Origin: Flavobacteriaceae bacterium
Lineage (GTDB): Bacteria > Bacteroidota > Bacteroidia > Flavobacteriales > Flavobacteriaceae
Direction: 5' to 3'
DNA length: 14,644 bases
NCBI GenBank assembly: GCA_002729755.1
Contig: PBYT01000001.1
Location: 12,275-26,918, forward strand
This document shows positions 1 to 7,029 of this stretch, piece after piece. Position 1 is the first letter of the stretch. Each line of letters starts with the position of its first letter. The notes under the pieces are model-generated. The model was not told the origin of the DNA, ran no database searches, and saw only the letters and a program-made list of their open reading frames with translations. Made by a program: the position numbers and the translations under genes.

Positions 1-3
1 TCA

Positions 4-444
4 TCAGTTAATTATTTTAAAATTAGTAATAAGGTAACCTATCTCTTCATCTGCTATCATCTTTGACATATCAAAGTATAAGGACTCAGGATAGCCATAC
101 TCTTTATTATATTCAATTTCGTGAAATTCTGGTTCTTCATCAAGCTTAGATTCAATAAAATCAAATAATTTATCAATTGTCATAAATGAATTGTATCCTA
201 TAGTCTCTGTTGGATTTTTCCCGTCTATTGAAACTATTAGATTATTTTCAACCTGTATATCTTTTGGTTGAGTAAATTCAAATGGAAAACAAAAACAAGA
301 AATCCTTTGAGTCATATTATAGTCATTAATATTTAATGACTCCCATAATTCTTTACCTTTTAATTCATCTATTTGGTCATCAGATTTAGAGCAGGATATA
401 AAAAATAATAAGGAAATAGTTAATACTAACTTATTTATGGTCAT
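4..444 (-). CDS. DUF6174 family lipoprotein
   Basis: This encodes a 146-aa predicted lipoprotein. The N-terminus is a short hydrophobic signal with a lipobox ending FISC, so Cys18 would be the lipidated residue. The mature part has the layout I associate with DUF6174: an early Trp and Tyr (LWESLNINDY, about 33-42), a CFC pair (Cys50/Cys52), a short beta segment, a TIDKLFDFIE helix (89-98), then the EYNKEYGYPE block (111-120) and an acidic DEEIGYLI strand near the C-terminus. The function of this family is unknown to me; such proteins are usually anchored in the periplasm or outer membrane. The start overlaps the end of msrA by 14 nt, so it is very likely translated from the same mRNA as the last visible gene of the minus-strand operon. 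The stop codon lies at the window edge, so what follows is not visible. Confidence 0.8.
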   Translation of the reverse strand: MTINKLVLTISLLFFISCSKSDDQIDELKGKELWESLNINDYNMTQRISCFCFPFEFTQPKDIQVENNLIVSIDGKNPTETIGYNSFMTIDKLFDFIESKLDEEPEFHEIEYNKEYGYPESLYFDMSKMIADEEIGYLITNFKIIN

Positions 445-1087
445 CTTTTATTTTTGCATAATTTGAGCTCTTTTTCTTAAATTTTTTAAATCTAGGAATA
501 GAAACATTTTGAACATATGGATTATAAGGATTCTTTTTTTCAAAGTCTTGATGATAATCTTCCGCATAATAGAATTCTTCAATCTTCTTTACTTCGGTAA
601 CAATATTTTTTCCAAAAATAGAATTGGATGATAATAAATTAATATAGTTATTAATCTTTTCTTTTTCTTTTTCATCAAAGTAGAAAGCAATAGATCTATA
701 TTGTGTTCCATTGTCCGGTCCTTGCCTATTCATTGTTGTTGGATCATGTGAATCAAAAAACACCTTTAGGAGCATTTCAAATTTGATTAAAGATTCATCA
801 TATATAATCTCTATAGACTCAGCATGACCTGTCTTACCTGTCATTACCTGATAATAATTTGGATTAACAGTAGAACCTCCTGCATAACCTGAATATACTT
901 CTTTGACCCCCTCCAAGCTCTCATATATGGTCTCAACACACCAAAAACAACCTGATGCAAAATAAGCCCTCGAATATTCTGAATAATCTTGATTTTCAAT
1001 TATATAAACTGGGTGTTGATTATCTATTGGTTCAGGTGAGCTTATATTACAGGAAAGCATTGGTATTATAATAAATAAATTAATCAT
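431..1087 (-). CDS. msrA: Peptide-methionine (S)-S-oxide reductase, lipoprotein type
   Basis: MsrA reduces the S-epimer of methionine sulfoxide in oxidised proteins. The family signature is clear: GCFWC at 46-50 with catalytic Cys47, GYAGG (67-71), NPNYYQVMTGKTGHAE (75-90), a HDPTTMNRQG stretch followed by GTQYRS, and YAEDYHQDF near the C-terminus. The protein has only three cysteines: Cys13, Cys47 and Cys50. Cys13 sits in a short lipobox-like sequence (PMLSC), so an exported lipid-anchored enzyme is likely, although the 12-residue leader is short and lacks the usual positive charge. No alternative in-frame ATG exists upstream before a TAG. With no distal resolving cysteines, Cys50 would have to serve in recycling (inference). 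It lies 6 nt downstream of the nucleotidyltransferase gene and overlaps the DUF6174 gene, which indicates one transcript. No MsrB domain is fused. Confidence 0.95.
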   Translation of the reverse strand: MINLFIIIPMLSCNISSPEPIDNQHPVYIIENQDYSEYSRAYFASGCFWCVETIYESLEGVKEVYSGYAGGSTVNPNYYQVMTGKTGHAESIEIIYDESLIKFEMLLKVFFDSHDPTTMNRQGPDNGTQYRSIAFYFDEKEKEKINNYINLLSSNSIFGKNIVTEVKKIEEFYYAEDYHQDFEKKNPYNPYVQNVSIPRFKKFKKKSSNYAKIKDDHK

Positions 1088-1093
1088 CTTTAT

Positions 1094-1927
1094 CTAATTA
1101 TTTTTTTTTATATAGTCTGATATTCTTGATATATCCTTCTTATAAGTCATATCTGGAACACGCTCACATAAATGATAAACTTTCATTTTATGTTTGCTAG
1201 ATTTAATCATATTTTGCAGTGCTACTGAAATTTCTTTTTCATTTCTAATTGGATTCAATGGACAATCCTTAAAAAAAGTATATACTTGATCCCCAAAAAA
1301 TGAAAAGATATTCATACTTACATATAAACCTTTAGACTTAAATAAATTTATAGTTTCTTGATCAGGTTTCTCTATAATCTTATTTAAAAAACTATCAACT
1401 ATATCTAAAATTGCAAAACCTTTTAATCTTTCATTATCAAAGTCTAAACAATCAAATTTATAGGCAATCATAGAGCTATAATCTTTTGACTTTATTAAAG
1501 TTCTAAAAGAATTCTCAGAATATAGATTATCACTATTACATACAAGGAATCTGGAGACTTTTAATTCTTCATATTGATCTAAAGTTTGACATATAGCATC
1601 AGCTGTTCCAAGAGGTTTTTTGTTTCCATAAAAATCTTGATATGCAATTTTTATTTCAATTTTTAACTCTTCTGAAATTTTATCTAGATATGTTTTAAAT
1701 TCATCAGAATTCTTGGATAAGATTATATAAAAAATTGTTATACCCGAGGCTATTGCATTGTTAATAATATAGTAAATAAGAGGGTTCCCAGATTCTATCT
1801 CAATAAATCCTTTTGATCTTGTGTTAGCTTGAGAAATAGAAGATTTGGACATTTTATCATCACCGTCTGATGACTTCATTCTAGAAGACAATCCAGCGGC
1901 CAATATAACTAAAGGTATGTTATTCAT
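1094..1927 (-). CDS. Sugar-phosphate nucleotidyltransferase (NTP_transferase family)
   Basis: This 277-aa protein has the Rossmann-like nucleotidyltransferase fold that makes NDP-sugars from a sugar 1-phosphate and NTP. Visible landmarks are the nucleotide-binding loop LAAGLSSRM (9-17), a substrate-loop motif LGTADA (106-111), the metal-binding aspartate region CNSDNLY (130-136), and an EKP motif (186-188). There is no left-handed beta-helix acyltransferase domain, so it is a stand-alone pyrophosphorylase core. A Ser/Asp/Lys-rich insertion (about 18-38) separates the glycine loop from the lysine that normally follows it closely. Its start overlaps the end of the GHMP kinase gene by 8 nt. That pairing suggests it uses the kinase product as substrate, giving UDP- or GDP-sugar (inference). 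The sugar and base specificity cannot be read from the sequence. A MobA-like or choline-phosphate-type activity is a weaker alternative. Confidence 0.82.
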   Translation of the reverse strand: MNNIPLVILAAGLSSRMKSSDGDDKMSKSSISQANTRSKGFIEIESGNPLIYYIINNAIASGITIFYIILSKNSDEFKTYLDKISEELKIEIKIAYQDFYGNKKPLGTADAICQTLDQYEELKVSRFLVCNSDNLYSENSFRTLIKSKDYSSMIAYKFDCLDFDNERLKGFAILDIVDSFLNKIIEKPDQETINLFKSKGLYVSMNIFSFFGDQVYTFFKDCPLNPIRNEKEISVALQNMIKSSKHKMKVYHLCERVPDMTYKKDISRISDYIKKNN

Positions 1928-3011
1928 GTATCTTTATATTTGGACCATTACTCTGACTTGCTATAAAAGCGTCTTTTGCTCCATTTTCTTTTAATTTAAT
2001 AACTATGCCTTTTGATATATTCTTATCACATAAAGCAACTATTGATCCTCCCCCACCTGAACCAACTATTTTAGAACCATAGGCACCCATTGAATCACAT
2101 ATATTTATCATCTGGTCAATCTCACTAGTTGTAATTTTTAGCTCATCTCTTAATAAATCATGGTGATTAGTCATTAATTTTCCAAGAACATCTACATCTG
2201 GAGTATCCTTTCTTAGTTCATTATCAGCTGCTTTTGTAACATCAAAGTTTTTAATTACTGCTTTAAAATAAGGTTTAAGGTTTTCATCTAACAATTCATG
2301 ACAAGAATTATAATCATAGGAATCATTATCATATACATTAAATTCAGAAAATGAATTTGAGACTGTTTTTAATGCAAGAAGTTGATTTGATTTTAATTTT
2401 TTCAGCATTCCTCTTGTATCCTTTCCATCATTTGAAACTCCAACAACTAGATCAACATCCGAAAAATTATAATTATAACAATGTATCTTATTGTTTAAAG
2501 TATTCAAAAATATTGTGTCTCCATGTGATATAGTGTATTGATCCATATTCCCTCCAGAGCTTCCTGTTTCGGTAACTTCAGTTTCATAAGCGAGCTCTGC
2601 TAAAATTTTATAATCAATGTTTTTATCAGGTAAAAATGATTTTAATAAGAATTGAATCCATGCAACTGTAAGTGCAGAAGAACTTGATAGTCCTGAATTA
2701 ATAGGGATATTGCTTGAAATGTTAATATCATATCCTTTATTTGGAATACAACCATGTTTCTTTAATACTTTTAATGCAATACGTAAAAAATCAATTTTAC
2801 TTTTAGGGTTAAACTCTTTATGATAATCAATTATATCTTGCTTCCTAAGATCAAGTTTGTTTATATAAAAACCTTCTGCAAGATTTGATTTTGCCTCAAC
2901 TTTAATATATCGATCAATTGCAATAGCAATGATAGGTAGATTAAGATAATCTTGATGATCACCATAAAGACATATTCTCGCGGGAGCAATTGATATTATA
3001 CTATTTGACAT
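1920..3011 (-). CDS. Galactokinase-like GHMP sugar kinase
   Basis: This 363-aa cytosolic kinase is predicted to phosphorylate a sugar at the anomeric carbon using ATP. All three GHMP motifs are present: PARICLYGDHQDYLNLP (10-26), equivalent to the galactokinase signature PGRVNLIGEHTDY; the ATP loop PINSGLSSSSAL (103-114); and GSGGGGSIVAL (318-328). GSSGGNMDQY (150-159) carries Asp157, which matches the catalytic aspartate of the MDQ motif in galactokinases. The sugar-binding EHTD of true galactokinases reads DHQD here, so the substrate may not be galactose. Glucuronokinase-, fucokinase- or GalNAc-kinase-like roles are possible. It is translationally linked to its neighbours: the start ATG overlaps the upstream GH109 stop as TAATG, and its own stop overlaps the nucleotidyltransferase start. 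Confidence 0.88.
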   Translation of the reverse strand: MSNSIISIAPARICLYGDHQDYLNLPIIAIAIDRYIKVEAKSNLAEGFYINKLDLRKQDIIDYHKEFNPKSKIDFLRIALKVLKKHGCIPNKGYDINISSNIPINSGLSSSSALTVAWIQFLLKSFLPDKNIDYKILAELAYETEVTETGSSGGNMDQYTISHGDTIFLNTLNNKIHCYNYNFSDVDLVVGVSNDGKDTRGMLKKLKSNQLLALKTVSNSFSEFNVYDNDSYDYNSCHELLDENLKPYFKAVIKNFDVTKAADNELRKDTPDVDVLGKLMTNHHDLLRDELKITTSEIDQMINICDSMGAYGSKIVGSGGGGSIVALCDKNISKGIVIKLKENGAKDAFIASQSNGPNIKIHE

Positions 3012-4396
3012 TATGACTTTATGTTAAAAGGCTTTGTAGAGACCCAATTACCTCTAGTAAAGTCAGGAAATTCTTGAGGGACCCCTCCTTGATTAACAGA
3101 ATTTGAAGTAAGCTCAATCAATGAACTCCATGCACATCCTTCATAAATATTTTGATCTAATAGCTCTCCATTTCTAAGGCACTCTATAATTCTATATACC
3201 ATCATTCCATCCATACCCCCATGTCCTGAATCTTTGGTTAAATCATTTAATCTTTTATACATAGGGTGATCATATTTTTCATATAGACGTTGAATACCTT
3301 CACCTTTAATCCATTCATGTGAATCCTTAGTGAAATTCTCAAACCCTCCATCAAAAGCTGCTCTAGTTGGTCCTCCGGCTAAAGCTCCTTTTGTTCCTTG
3401 AATTAAATTTAATCGCGTATATGGTCTTGGGCTAGTTTCATCCCATTGAACCATTATTGTCCTACCAAGATATGTTTTTATAACTGTTGTATTTATGTCT
3501 CCATTTTGAAAATTAAGTTTATTCCACTTGTGATTTTTATTGAAGTTATCTTTAGCAAATATTTTTCTTCCAGCAGATGGAGATGAGAAAGAAACTAAAG
3601 TTTTAAAAGTATCTTCAGTCCTTAAAAGATTCATATATTGAGAAACAGGTCCTAATCCATGTGTTGGATATAAATTACCTTTTTTCTTTTCATATTGATG
3701 TGTCCTCCATGATCCCGTACCCATTTCTTCTTCAAACATTTGCGATCTCAAATCATGAATATATGCTGCTTCTCCATGAAGTAATTCTCCAAGTAATCCT
3801 TTCCTACATATATTGAGAAACATAAGTTCTTCCCTTCCATAGTTAACATTTTCCATCATCATACAATGTTTTTGATATTTTTCAGAAGTATTAACAATAT
3901 CCCATAACTCCTTAATAGATGTTGCCATTGGAACTTCAACAAAAGCATGTAAATCTTTCTTCATACTCTCTACAGCCATAATTCCATGATTATTCCAATT
4001 AGTAGATATAACAACTATATCTGCATTGGTTTCTTTTAACATTAATTTCCATTTGTTCTCATCACCCCAATAAGTCTTAACATTTTTATGATTTTTAGAT
4101 GTTTTAAGATTATCAATTATAGATAAGCTTTTAGATATATTAACTTCATGTAAATCTGATATGGCAACAATTTGGGTATTTGGAATAGAACCAAATCTAA
4201 CTATATGCCCTTTACCTCTATATCCAACTCCAATTAGAGCTATTTTAATTTTATCTAACCTTGGAGCAATAAAATCACCCATATATTTTCCTTTTGATTC
4301 AGAACTATGGATTTTAGCATCTAATTTAGTAGTTGTAAGAAATGCAGATGAAATTGCCGTAGTTTTTAAAAACCTTCTTCTATCATAAAAACTCAT
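3011..4396 (-). CDS. GH109-like glycosidase of the Gfo/Idh/MocA fold, Tat signal
   Basis: This is predicted to be an exported NAD-dependent retaining glycosidase related to GH109 alpha-N-acetylgalactosaminidase. I chose the ATG at 4396 because it places the twin-arginine stretch DRRRFLK at residues 5-11. An ATG six codons upstream (4414) is possible. The Rossmann motif is GVGYRG (56-61). Blocks shared with GH109 NagA as I remember it are ENVNYGREE (182-190), HDLR (214-217), YPTHGLGP (243-250), KYDHPM and GHGGMD (391-396), and a C-terminal PQEFPDFTRG stretch. The usual Gfo/Idh EKP is EVP (154-156), as expected for this branch. Length of about 461 residues fits. It is the first gene of the minus-strand operon and diverges from the SDR gene. 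Whether the substrate is alpha-GalNAc is inferred, since GH109-like proteins vary in specificity. Confidence 0.85.
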   Translation of the reverse strand: MSFYDRRRFLKTTAISSAFLTTTKLDAKIHSSESKGKYMGDFIAPRLDKIKIALIGVGYRGKGHIVRFGSIPNTQIVAISDLHEVNISKSLSIIDNLKTSKNHKNVKTYWGDENKWKLMLKETNADIVVISTNWNNHGIMAVESMKKDLHAFVEVPMATSIKELWDIVNTSEKYQKHCMMMENVNYGREELMFLNICRKGLLGELLHGEAAYIHDLRSQMFEEEMGTGSWRTHQYEKKKGNLYPTHGLGPVSQYMNLLRTEDTFKTLVSFSSPSAGRKIFAKDNFNKNHKWNKLNFQNGDINTTVIKTYLGRTIMVQWDETSPRPYTRLNLIQGTKGALAGGPTRAAFDGGFENFTKDSHEWIKGEGIQRLYEKYDHPMYKRLNDLTKDSGHGGMDGMMVYRIIECLRNGELLDQNIYEGCAWSSLIELTSNSVNQGGVPQEFPDFTRGNWVSTKPFNIKS

Positions 4397-4445
4397 ACGA
4401 TAAATATAATTCAATAATTTGTATATTTAATTAAATCCCATAATA

Positions 4446-5228
4446 ATGGATCTTAAGCTAAAAAATAAAACTGTTTTTGTATCTGGTTCATCCAAAGGAA
4501 TTGGATTTGAAACTGCAAAATTATTTTTAGAAGAAGGTGCTACAGTTATTATAAATGGTAGAACTGAGAAGAGCGTTAAAAATGCATTAAAAAAACTAAA
4601 TACACCCAAGGTTAGTGGTATTGCTGCCAATTTTATTGCAGATAAACAGATTGATGAATTAATCAAAAAATTGCCAGATATTGATATTTTGGTTAACAAT
4701 GTTGGGATCTTTAGAGGTAAAAACTTTTATGATGAAACAGAAAAAGATTGGAAAGATCATATTCAAGTTAATCTATTAGGAGGCGTAAAACTATCAAAGC
4801 ATTTTTTGCCAAAGATGATTAAAAAAAATTGGGGTAGAATAATTTTTGTATCATCAGAATGTGCTACACTAGTTCCAGGTGATCTACTTAGTTACAGTGT
4901 CTCCAAAGCATCTGTTAATGTTTTTTCAAGCGGATTAGCTAAACTGACTAAAGGAACAAATGTTACTGTTAATACAATTATCCCAGGCTCTACATTATCA
5001 GAGGGTTCAAAAATATTTCTTAAAGAAGCTGCTAAAAGAGAAAACAAAACAATAGAAGAAGTTGAGTCTAACTTTTTTAAAGATGTGAGACCTTCATCTC
5101 TTTTAGGAAGATTTGCTAAAGTTGAAGAAGTTGCTTCTACAATTGTTTATATATCAAGTCCTTTAGCTTCTGCTACTAACGGAGCCTCTGTAAGAGTTGA
5201 CGGAGGTAGTATGGGGTCTGTCTTTTAA
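4446..5228 (+). CDS. Short-chain dehydrogenase/reductase (SDR)
   Basis: This 260-aa classical SDR oxidoreductase acts in the cytosol. The cofactor loop is SGSSKGIG (13-20), followed by NGR (37-39). Arg39 after the second beta strand favours NADP(H). NNVG (84-87) and Asn109 match the conserved structural asparagines. The catalytic set is Ser137, Tyr150 and Lys154, with Ser-Tyr spacing of 13 as in FabG-type enzymes, and the C-terminus ends in the usual VDGG strand. The insertion at about 190-215 (KEAAKRENKTIEEVESNF) resembles SDRs annotated as 3-oxoacyl-ACP reductase-like sugar or steroid dehydrogenases. The exact substrate cannot be assigned. It is divergent from the GH109 operon with about 31-49 bp between starts, so the two may share regulation. 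Transcription probably ends at the hairpin just after the stop. Confidence 0.9.
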   Translation: MDLKLKNKTVFVSGSSKGIGFETAKLFLEEGATVIINGRTEKSVKNALKKLNTPKVSGIAANFIADKQIDELIKKLPDIDILVNNVGIFRGKNFYDETEKDWKDHIQVNLLGGVKLSKHFLPKMIKKNWGRIIFVSSECATLVPGDLLSYSVSKASVNVFSSGLAKLTKGTNVTVNTIIPGSTLSEGSKIFLKEAAKRENKTIEEVESNFFKDVRPSSLLGRFAKVEEVASTIVYISSPLASATNGASVRVDGGSMGSVF

Positions 5229-5234
5229 TAAAAA

Positions 5235-5262
5235 AAACCTTCCCATATATATGAAAAGGTTT
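5235..5262 (-). terminator. Intrinsic terminator between SDR and NTF2-like gene
   Basis: The arms AAACCTT (5235-5241) and AAGGTTT (5256-5262) pair across a CC/AA mismatch and an inner self-complementary CATATATATG. Read on the minus strand, the stem is followed by a run of eight T, the canonical form for the lipoprotein gene ending at 5282. On the plus strand the downstream tract is a weaker TTTATTTAATTT, but the same hairpin could also serve the SDR gene. Confidence 0.75.
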
Positions 5263-5281
5263 ATTTAATTTAAATTAAGAT

Positions 5282-5767
5282 CTATTCCTCATCTGGAGCA
5301 ACAGCCATTACTAACCCAGTTGCATCTCCAAAATCACCACCATTAACTATTTTACCATCTTCATCAAATGTTAAATAATGATACCAAAGACCTCTGAAAC
5401 TTTTACCAGAAGCAGTATTTGTTCCAGACCAATATCCATAAGTTCTAACACTTCCATTAGGTAATCCAGTTTCAGGATCAGCACCTGGAAGATAATTTAC
5501 AGCTTCCCAAGTTATATCTTCCATTGCATCTTGCCATCCCTTTAGATAATTTAGAGTCTCCTCTCTATTCATAATAGGTCCACCATAAAATGCACTTTGG
5601 TATTCAACCTCTTCTGCATAATAAGCTGAAACAGCTTCAAAGTCTTCAGTTACAAAGACATCAAACCATTCTTTAGTTATTTCCAGATTTCCAGCATAGT
5701 CTGGATGTTGTCCAGTTGAACAAGAAATAAATAAAGTAAGAACAGTGATTAATAATATTTTTTTCAT
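5282..5767 (-). CDS. NTF2/SnoaL-like lipoprotein, paralog A
   Basis: This is a 161-aa predicted lipoprotein. MKKILLITVLTLFISC is a standard signal with lipidated Cys16. The mature domain has the size and pattern of a single NTF2/SnoaL-like cone: an N-terminal helix (EITKEWFDVFVTEDFEAVS), a short helix pair around NREETLNYLKGWQDAMED (67-84), then beta strands ending in GGDFGDATGL. It shares long conserved blocks with the gene just upstream: STGQHPD/TTGQHPD, YLKGW-D-ME, LPG---ETG-P-GSVRTYG and YH----F--DG-I--GGD. Such folds can be ligand-binding scaffolds or small enzymes, and no catalytic role is visible. The base composition is noticeably less AT-rich than neighbouring genes, which fits high expression. 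A terminator lies between it and paralog A's upstream neighbour, so it needs its own promoter or readthrough; I see no clear promoter. Confidence 0.85.
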   Translation of the reverse strand: MKKILLITVLTLFISCSTGQHPDYAGNLEITKEWFDVFVTEDFEAVSAYYAEEVEYQSAFYGGPIMNREETLNYLKGWQDAMEDITWEAVNYLPGADPETGLPNGSVRTYGYWSGTNTASGKSFRGLWYHYLTFDEDGKIVNGGDFGDATGLVMAVAPDEE

Positions 5768-5811
5768 AATAAATAATTTTAAAATTGGTTTATAATTAAT
5801 GAATATAAAAA

Positions 5812-5839
5812 AACCTTTCCATATTTCTATGAAAAGGTT
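5812..5839 (-). terminator. Intrinsic terminator after NTF2-like paralog B
   Basis: The arms AACCTTTCCAT (5812-5822) and ATGAAAAGGTT (5829-5839) form an 11-bp stem with one C/A mismatch and a 6-nt loop. On the minus strand a run of about eight T follows (5806-5813), as expected for the gene ending at 5862. The sequence is strikingly like the hairpin after paralog A. Confidence 0.8.
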
Positions 5840-5861
5840 AATTTATAATTTAGATAATATA

Positions 5862-6353
5862 TTATTCAGCTGATTCTTCAGATTGAAGAGATCCAAGTAA
5901 TCCACCAGCGTCAAAGTAGTCACCACCTGTAATAATTAATCCATCCTTAAAGTCCCATGTGTGGTAACTTATCAATTCCCAACTTTTACCTGTTTCTGTG
6001 TGAACACCAGTCCATTTACCATATGTTCTAACACTTCCATCAGGCTGACCTGTTTCAGCTAAAACACCTGGTAACCAGCTAACGGCTGTATATGTTACAT
6101 TTTCCATAACATCATGCCATCCTTTAAGATATTCACCAAAACCGGCTTTATCTATTTGAGCACTTCCATGAAAAGCTGGTTGCCATTGCATGTCTTCATG
6201 AACTAGATCAAGTTGAGCTTGAAGATCTGCTTCAGTACCTTGAAGTTCAAGAAGAGTTTGTGCTGTTTTAACATTTGCTTCAAAATCTGGATGTTGCCCT
6301 GTTGTACAAGAAACAAATAAAGTAAGCAAAGTGATTAATAATAAATTTTTCAT
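5862..6353 (-). CDS. NTF2/SnoaL-like lipoprotein, paralog B
   Basis: This 163-aa lipoprotein has a signal peptide ending LFVSC, with Cys16 lipidated. It is a clear paralog of the next gene: both have T-GQHPD right after the lipidated cysteine, YLKGWHDVMENVT, AVSWLPG, ETGQPDGSVRTYG-W-G, a TETGKS segment and a terminal GG-DYFDAGGL. The N-terminal half is more divergent, with an acidic/Gln-rich helix (GTEADLQAQLDLVHEDMQW). Only the fold is assigned; the C-terminal blocks may form the ligand pocket (inference). The gene stands 43 bp downstream of the recombinase-like gene on the same strand. Its promoter was not identified with confidence. Its own terminator follows directly. Codon use is less AT-biased than the surroundings, suggesting an abundant protein. 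Confidence 0.85.
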   Translation of the reverse strand: MKNLLLITLLTLFVSCTTGQHPDFEANVKTAQTLLELQGTEADLQAQLDLVHEDMQWQPAFHGSAQIDKAGFGEYLKGWHDVMENVTYTAVSWLPGVLAETGQPDGSVRTYGKWTGVHTETGKSWELISYHTWDFKDGLIITGGDYFDAGGLLGSLQSEESAE

Positions 6354-6396
6354 AATAATTGTTTTTTAGTGCTGCAATATACAAAACCTTTATATT

Positions 6397-7005
6397 TTAG
6401 AACATTTGTAGCTTATTATTATCTATGGACCATCTTTTTACTTTTTGAACAAGTCCAGTGGATGCACCAACAAGTTTAGCAGTTCTTCGAATACTTTCTC
6501 CACGTCTCAGGTGTCTTAGAATATTAACAGTCTTTGGTTTTTCAAAAAACTCTTCAATAGACTCAAGTTGTTTTCCACCGACTCCTTTATATCTTCCTAA
6601 ATCCTTAGCCTTTGAGACACCATATCTTTGAGATTCTTTTCGATTAGTATATTCCATGTTAGCCAAAGATTTTAATAAATTAAGAAGAAGTATTGTGTCT
6701 GACTTTACTCTTCCAAATTCATCCATAGTTTCTAATCCTTCATTTTTGGATGTTAATGAAATATTATTTATAATTAAAAAATCAATAGTATTCAAAACAT
6801 CAATTTGATTTCTACCAAGCATTGATATTGAATCAACAATTATTTTTGAAATTTTCTTCTGACCTATTAGTCCAAATATAAGTGAACCTTTATCTCTTTT
6901 TGAGAAAGGAATGATACTACTACAATTGTCAACATAGTAATTCGGCGAGTCATAATTAGAAGAAATTTTAGATTTATCAGACTCTTGAATATAATGTATC
7001 AACAT
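6397..7005 (-). CDS. Degenerate serine recombinase (resolvase/invertase-like) with HTH
   Basis: This 202-aa protein resembles resolvase/invertase recombinases. The SISMLGRNQIDVLNTIDFL stretch (59-77) matches the DRLGRN--D-L--I--L segment. LKSLANMEYTNRKESQRYGVSKAK (111-134) matches the long helix that starts LAEFER and leads to the DNA-binding arm. The C-terminus holds a helix-turn-helix (GESIRRTAKLVGASTGLVQKVKRW, 169-192). Catalytic residues are poorly kept. Ser9 in HYIQES can align with the nucleophile, but the nearby Arg (Arg8 in gamma-delta) is Gln, and DRLGR is SMLGR, losing the Asp and first Arg. It may therefore be inactive as a recombinase and work as a DNA-binding protein (inference). 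A 13-bp direct repeat overlaps its start, and an AT-rich stretch lies upstream. Confidence 0.75.
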   Translation of the reverse strand: MLIHYIQESDKSKISSNYDSPNYYVDNCSSIIPFSKRDKGSLIFGLIGQKKISKIIVDSISMLGRNQIDVLNTIDFLIINNISLTSKNEGLETMDEFGRVKSDTILLLNLLKSLANMEYTNRKESQRYGVSKAKDLGRYKGVGGKQLESIEEFFEKPKTVNILRHLRRGESIRRTAKLVGASTGLVQKVKRWSIDNNKLQMF

Positions 7006-7029
7006 ATGTGCTTATTTATAATGTATCAA
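6990..7029. repeat. 13-bp direct repeat at the recombinase start
   Basis: TATAATGTATCAA occurs at 6990-7002 and again at 7017-7029, identical and 27 bp apart. On the minus strand the unit reads TTGATACATTATA. One copy lies in codons 2-6 of the recombinase-like gene and the other lies 12 bp before its ATG. The second copy overlaps a 6-bp inverted repeat, ATGTAT-caaat-ATACAT (7021-7037). It may be an operator or recombination-site half; a short local duplication is the alternative. Confidence 0.6.

Noticed and set aside
2351..2533. 60-codon plus-strand frame inside the GHMP kinase gene
   Set aside because: It is antisense to a strongly supported kinase, has no recognisable domain and is explained by the AT-rich opposite strand.
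4161..4388. 75-codon plus-strand frame within the GH109-like gene
   Set aside because: It is antisense to the Rossmann domain of a well-supported protein and has no family features.
4427..4699. 90-codon minus-strand hydrophobic frame over the SDR start
   Set aside because: It is the complement of the SDR cofactor-binding region; its apparent hydrophobicity comes from reverse reading of Lys/Asn/Glu codons.
6354..6396. Possible terminator or promoter between the recombinase-like gene and NTF2-like paralog B
   Set aside because: It contains AAAACCTT, like one arm of the nearby hairpins, but no matching second arm, and no good TAnnTTTG element.
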